A stretch of DNA of 64,000 bases from contig NC_090182.1 of the NCBI RefSeq assembly GCF_024679245.1, positions 34,495,047-34,559,046 on the forward strand. The letters are read 5' to 3'. This DNA is from Pseudorasbora parva (lineage: Eukaryota > Chordata > Actinopteri > Cypriniformes > Gobionidae). The notes beneath the pieces are model-generated. The model was not told the origin of the DNA. It made no database searches and saw nothing but the letters and a program-made list of their open reading frames with translations. Position numbers and translations under genes: made by a program. This document shows positions 59,348 to 64,000 of the stretch, piece by piece. The number at the start of each line of letters is the position of its first letter. Positions within the stretch are counted from its first letter, which is position 1.

Positions 59348-60319
59348 ACGCGTGGTTTGTGTAGACAATTATAACGTTATTAAGCGGACTGGTTTTGCAC
59401 GGCAGGCTAAGTTAGTGTTTACATAGAAAGACACGGAATAGTAGCACATTTGAATGAAGAAGCGCGCTTATTTAGTTCAACATATTTCCCCACTCTTTGT
59501 GTATTGTTGTTTGGAGTGCTTTTACAATACACAAACATAAAGTTACACATATAGTGGCCAGCTAAACAAATGTACACGCACTACACATCGCATGCTCCAT
59601 TGATCAATTTCTATATATAGTAATATATATAGTAACTATACGTGATCATGTTTGGGCTACTTGATGAGCATAGGCAAAAACACAGACATTTGAAGCAGTC
59701 TAACTCACCACCTGCGGTTCTAACGTTGGGACCTTTATCGTTGGGACTGCTCCATCATTCAGCATTAGGCGATTGGAAAATCCGGCGTCAAGCTGGGCCT
59801 TGTTTATGAAACAGTCGGCACCAAAATGCAGCGAACAGATATAAACATTCGCGCAACTCAGTTGCTGATCCGGAAAAGCAAATTACATCCACTGTTGCCT
59901 TACCACGGGGTTTTGGGGGAATCTGTGCAGGACTGTCTTGGTCTGGCAACCAAAAACGCACTTTTTGATGTCATTGTTAATTGTGCACATCACCTGCAGC
60001 GCAGCCTACGAGCCAGCGCTTTGATGGGGGTAGCCTGTTACTTTCGCTCGCTCCCTCTCTCTCTCTCACGCTCTTCCGGTAGAATTGTCCGTAAGGCCCA
60101 TACAAGGAAATTCCACCCCCATTAACGTCAAAGGGGACGCATGATCGCAAAAAACTTGCCGAAACTTATGACTAACCGGTAGTAGTATTTTTGACAAAGA
60201 AATACTCCCATCAAACGTCCACCTTAACTTTTGAAACTTTGTCCATGTTTAGTATGGGATTCCATGTCTTTAACAGTGTAAAAAGATCAGTATGCATGAA
60301 ACAGCATTTCACCCCCCCT
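58810..60319. mobile_element. TTAA-flanked element with a P2X7-tail-like exon
   Basis: TTAA lies at 58806-58809 and 60320-60323. The ends are AGGGCGGGTGAAAC and, in complement, AGGGGGGGTGAAATG. The 1510-bp interior includes the exon at 59083-59192 and a (GT)n tract near 59317-59344. Confidence 0.75.
59083..59192 (+). CDS. possible exon related to the P2X7 C-terminal domain
   Basis: Starts MAFNQIQPYIYDPESDPEAA and reads on to RLEQDVSMW, then a GTACAAG donor-like site. The pattern IQPYIYDPESDP…DVSxW resembles the opening of the cysteine-rich P2X7 C-terminal domain, which occurs in many fish proteins unrelated to the receptor. The following cysteine-rich part is not seen here, so this may be a leftover first exon. 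Confidence 0.4.
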
Positions 60320-60474
60320 TTAAGGTCGTTACACGACTGTTGTGTTAATTATATTCACGTTCGTGCATTCCTTTCTAGCTTTGGTCCACCTGATTCAGTA
60401 TGTTGGGTTGAATGGGTCGCATCGTGTTTAGACATGTTTATACTTTATTCAATATGTGTTGTTATGAATGTTAA

Positions 60475-61082
60475 AGGTCCCGTTCTTCTAAAGGCGTGTT
60501 TTCGAAGCTTTGATTATGTTTACAGTGTGCAATATAACATGCGTTCATGTTTAGCGTGTAAAAAAACACAGTATTTTCACACAATTTATCTGTACAGTGC
60601 TGTTTTCTCTGTCCTAAAAACGGCCTGATGATTCCCTTGTTCTGTGAAGTCCCTCCTTCAGAAATACGTAACGAGTTCTGATTGGGCCAGCGCTTCCCGT
60701 GTTGTGATTGGACAGCAGCTTAGTGCACTTTGCCCGGAAAGGTCCCACCTCTTACCATAACGGGGAGATGCAAGCGCTGAATGCGCGCTCTTCTCCACGT
60801 GGGAGAGCAACAAGACCACGCCCCCTATTTTGCGTGTGTTTCTTGTGGGCGGAGGGTTAGTCAACAAACGGTTCTAGTGACGTCATTCCTGCCAGGAAGT
60901 GCAGAGGTGTAGTCCAAACCGGCCGTTCGCTGTAGGCTTTGAAAGGGAACTTCTGGTAAATAAAATATCTTGCTTGGAATTGAACTTTGAGCTTTATAAT
61001 TTTACAGGTATTATTTATGCTCTAATAGCAACATTTCACACTAACTAAAGTTTGAAAGATGGAATCGCGAAGAACGGGACCT
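60475..61082. mobile_element. uninterrupted TTAA-flanked element (AGGTCCCGTTCTTC family)
   Basis: TTAA lies at 60471-60474 and 61083-61086. The ends are AGGTCCCGTTCTTC and, in complement, AGGTCCCGTTCTTCGC. 608 bp, non-coding. It is inverted relative to the copy at 21434-23284 and provides the empty site for both insertions found there. Confidence 0.88.
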
Positions 61083-61335
61083 TTAAGTACTCTGTGGCTG
61101 AGTAATATATGAGGTGGTCTAAAATATATTTATCTGGACCGCTATTGATGCTTTAAAGTATATTATAGATGACAGTAAGTTCTATCTACTTTATTAGTCA
61201 CTTAATGCATGGGAGAAAATCTGAGAAGTGTTTCAATACTTTCTCTCTGCTTACATTTTGCGGTTTAAGAGATATAGTCATCTTCTGACTACTGTTTATT
61301 TTATGTTGTAATGTGTATTAGTGCTTAAGGAAGAA

Positions 61336-61459
<124 letters not shown>

Positions 61460-61618
61460 TCCTTTATTCATCATTCTCTCTTTATAGAAACCACACTTGA
61501 AATTACACTCACATTTAAACTTACTTAAGAAAGATGAAGAAATAAACAGAATAAAATAATTATCTCTCCTCTCTTCATTTCACTCTCTGGAAAATTTGGC
61601 CTTAAGTGGTGTTCTGGC

Positions 61619-62150
61619 CTAGCCTGACAAGCCAGACCCACATCAAGATGTTTGGTCTGGAAACTCACCATAGACAGGGCTCAATCCAAGGGGCGGGATA
61701 AACGGTTGTCTTTCAAACTCCCTCTGCACGCGATAGGATAGCGCTACACCAACCAGAGCAACATGAAGGTGAAGCAGAGCTCGCTGAGTGATTAAACATT
61801 CGCCGTATCCGGTCGGCTAAACTCCGAACACATCTTCCCTTTTTAAGAATGACTTCAGTGCCGCTCTTTGTTCTTTTCTCAGAGAAAAGCTTAACTCCAA
61901 GTCTTCCAGAGTCGCAGTCAAAGCTGATTCGAAAGACCGCCGCCGTTCGCCAGTTTCTGTGTTTACTAGAAGCACGCAAACGCAACTCGGCCGTCGTCAT
62001 TATGGCCCCGGCCGCCGACTCTATACACGATGTGATTGGGCCGTCCAGATTCTGAGGAATACAGCTCAGATGGGTATTGAGAGTTCCTAGACGACACTTG
62101 CGGGCAAATTAAATTTGCTGCCGCTAGGGTGCGTCTAGATTTCTAGGCTA
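61619..62150. mobile_element. hAT-like non-autonomous element
   Basis: Flanked by the duplication GTTCTGGC (61611-61618 and 62151-62158); a following C also matches. The ends are CTAGCCTGACAAG and, in complement, TAGCCTAGAAATC. 532 bp, no transposase. Confidence 0.8.
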
Positions 62151-62516
62151 GTTCTGGCCGACACACCTGAGTGAACCTGGTGATAAACCCGGAATTTGCC
62201 CCTAGATTGAACTTCTACACATTTTCTTCGTTACAGTACTGTTAACTGACCTGTCTATATATAGCCTAGATTTTATGATCAGCCACCATGGATTTCAAAA
62301 GAAAACTTTTAACACTAAAAATAATTCTCCATTTAATATCACTGCTGTCTGGATGATCTCATTTGTAACGAACTGCTCTGAGACAGAAGGTTGGTTGAAG
62401 ATCCAAACGCAGTATTTATTGAAGGGTAATCCAAAGTCATAGTCAATAGTACAGGCAAAAGGTCATAACAAGAAATCAGTCCGAAAAGGCAAACAAAACA
62501 GAAGGAACAGGCAAAA

Positions 62517-62776
62517 GGTAAATGGAAATGGTAAATGGACTGCATTTATATAGCGCTTTTATCCAAAGCGCTTTACATTTTTGCCTCACATTCACCCATT
62601 CATACACCGACGGCGATGTCAGCCATGTAAGGCGACATCCAGCTCGTCGGGAGCAGCTGGGGTTAGGTGTCTTGCTCATGGACACCTTGACACTTGGTCA
62701 GGTGGAACCGGGGATCGAACCACCAACCTTCTGGTCTGTAGACAACCTACATGAACCACTGAGCCACTGCCGCCCA
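62517..62776 (-). repeat. tRNA-derived SINE
   Basis: On the minus strand it starts GGGCGGCAGTGGCTCAGTGG (RNA polymerase III box A), has GGTTCGATCCC (box B, 62711-62722) about 50 bp later, and ends AAAGCGCTATATAAATGCAG followed by a CCATTTACC-type tail. This is the form of a widespread fish tRNA-type SINE. The lysine- and serine-rich open frames crossing it are not genes. Confidence 0.85.
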
Positions 62777-62789
62777 GAGGGTACTCCAC

Positions 62790-63120
62790 CCCGGACTGTC
62801 ACTCCATCACAAACTTCCATCACAAAAAGGGTAATCCACGGAGAAGGCAAGAAATCAAAGACCAAGATACATGAAACCAGGGAAACGCTCAGAAATGCAG
62901 TTGTGACACTAAACAAGACTTCGCAATGAATGACAGAGATAACCAGGCTTATATAGGCAGAGGTAATGAGGTGATGAGACACAGGTGTGAACATTGAGTG
63001 TTAATGAGTCCGAGGAAAGGATTATGGGTAATGTAGTTTGTGATGGAGTGACAGTCCGGGGTGGAGTGCCCTCTGGTGGTGATCACAGGCACTCACACTG
63101 GTGAATTGTGACATAGCCCC
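62790..63120. other. repeat-derived flank, no gene
   Basis: Contains GGACTGTCACTCCATCACAA at 62795 and its complement near 63040 (TTGTGATGGAGTGACAGTCC), an inverted pair around about 220 bp. It probably belongs to the same dispersed element as 62350-62516. Confidence 0.4.
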
Positions 63121-64000
63121 CCCTCAAAGGAGCGGCTTCCAGACGCTCCTAAAATTGTTTAGGAGGGAGGAGGACCGGGGGCGGGATGGAGGGCCAGGCC
63201 CATGTAGTGGAAGAGGGCCTGGAGATTCAGGCAGAGCAGGAGGCCAGGATGGAGCTGGCCGGGCAGATGACCAGGGTGGTGCAGACCGGGCAGATGACCA
63301 AGGTGGCGCAGGTGACCGGACAGATGACCAGGGTGGCGCAGGCGACCGGAGCGGAGCCGGCGGTCTTAAAGACCCCCACGGCGGAGCAGACGACCACCAC
63401 AGCAGGGAAGACGGTCTTGAAGACCCCCACGGCGGAGCAGATGACGACCACCACAGCAGTGCAGGCGAGGTTGAAGACCCCCACGGCAGAGCAGGCTGTC
63501 CAGCCAGAGCCCTCTCTGGACTTGGACTCGGGGCATGGGCCAGAGCCCTCTCTGGACTCTGACTCTGAGCACGGGCCGGAGCCCTCTCTGGACTCGGACT
63601 CTGAGCACGGGCCGGAGCCCTCTCTGGACTCGGACTCTGAGCACGGGCCGGAGCCCTCTCTGGACTCGGACTCTGAGCACGGGCCGGAGCCCTCTCTGGA
63701 CTCGGACTCACAAGAGCCCGTGCCCCGAGTCCAGAGAAGGCTCTGGCTGGACCACCTGCTCTGGACTCGGGGCACGGGCCGGAGCCCTCTCTGGACTCGG
63801 GGCACGGGCCGGAGCCCTCTCTGGACTCGGGGCACGGGCCGGAGCCCTCTCTGGACTGGGCGCACGGGCCGGAGCCCTCTCTGGACTCGCCGCACGGGCC
63901 GGAGCCCTTTCTGGACTTTGGTCAGTGGCTGGAGGTTCTGGAAGATCCGCTGAGACGACACGAGGCTCTGGAAAGTCCGCTGAGACGACACCAGGCTTTG
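63121..64000 (+). repeat. GC-rich minisatellite region, two periods
   Basis: From about 63530 a 36-bp unit (starting GAGCCCTCTCTGGACTC) recurs at 63543, 63579, 63615 and on to about 63710. From about 63760 a related 30-bp unit (GGGGCACGGGCCGGAGCCC) recurs to about 63900. Upstream, 63280-63490 has imperfect GGCAGATGACCAGGGTGG and GACCCCCACGGCGGAGCAG repeats. Frames are open on both strands because of this repetition, so I do not call a gene. The region runs off the window edge. Confidence 0.7.

Noticed and set aside
63101..63991. Proline/arginine-rich proteins of 150-255 codons on both strands
   Set aside because: Both strands and several frames are open because of 30/36-bp repeats. No splice or family evidence.

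Overview
The window is eukaryotic and comes from a fish, most probably a cyprinid (zebrafish, carp or a relative). The reasons are one vertebrate gene (rab33a) with its intron intact, and interspersed repeats of types familiar from cyprinid genomes: the GGGTTAGTTCACCC family, DIRS and ISL2EU elements, Tc1 elements and a tRNA-type SINE. Species assignment is inference. There are no prokaryotic operons, rRNA genes or CRISPR arrays, and no convincing tRNA gene.

Only one host gene is clearly intact: rab33a, minus strand, two coding exons at 24087-25800, predicted product 236 aa. Almost everything else that can be read is transposable-element sequence, much of it nested. From left to right: (1) 1736-3920 is a hAT-like element with flanking TAGTCTT duplications, carrying an apparently intact Tc1/mariner element (1914-3543) whose 331-aa DD34E transposase has no break. 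(2) 4048-8957 is a minus-strand DIRS-type tyrosine-recombinase retrotransposon with inverted ends and an internal complementary region. (3) 9165-10452 is a hAT-like element with an 8-bp duplication. (4) 11097-14215 is a possible DNA element followed by a 100-bp minisatellite. (5) 17290-23284 is a series of TTAA-flanked elements. One of them (21434-23284) was hit twice by the same 8-bp-TSD family in opposite orientations, which makes a large palindrome. (6) 24087-25800 is rab33a. (7) 27225-38460 is a LINE split by a 9.7-kb ISL2EU-type transposon. That transposon encodes a THAP/DDE transposase on the plus strand and a YqaJ-type nuclease on the minus strand. It was itself hit by a Tc1 element, which was in turn hit by a second LINE. 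(8) 38735-50690 holds fragments of a HECT-like gene, a second Tc1 copy, a Tc1-like element carrying three tandem copies of another element, an integrase-core pseudogene and an IS630-like transposase pseudogene. (9) 52025-58612 holds a Harbinger-like remnant with a MADF exon and a second DIRS element (plus strand) carrying a hAT insertion. (10) 58810-64000 holds two more TTAA elements, a hAT-like element, a tRNA-type SINE and a two-period minisatellite.

Functionally, the elements form several partly decayed mobilisation systems. The Tc1 element at 1914-3543 looks complete. The ISL2EU element has all its recognised modules, but one stop codon interrupts the transposase and a frameshift interrupts the nuclease. 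Both DIRS copies have lost the catalytic C-terminus of their tyrosine recombinase. The duplications and terminal repeats were read directly from the sequence. Family names rest on motif recognition without database searches.
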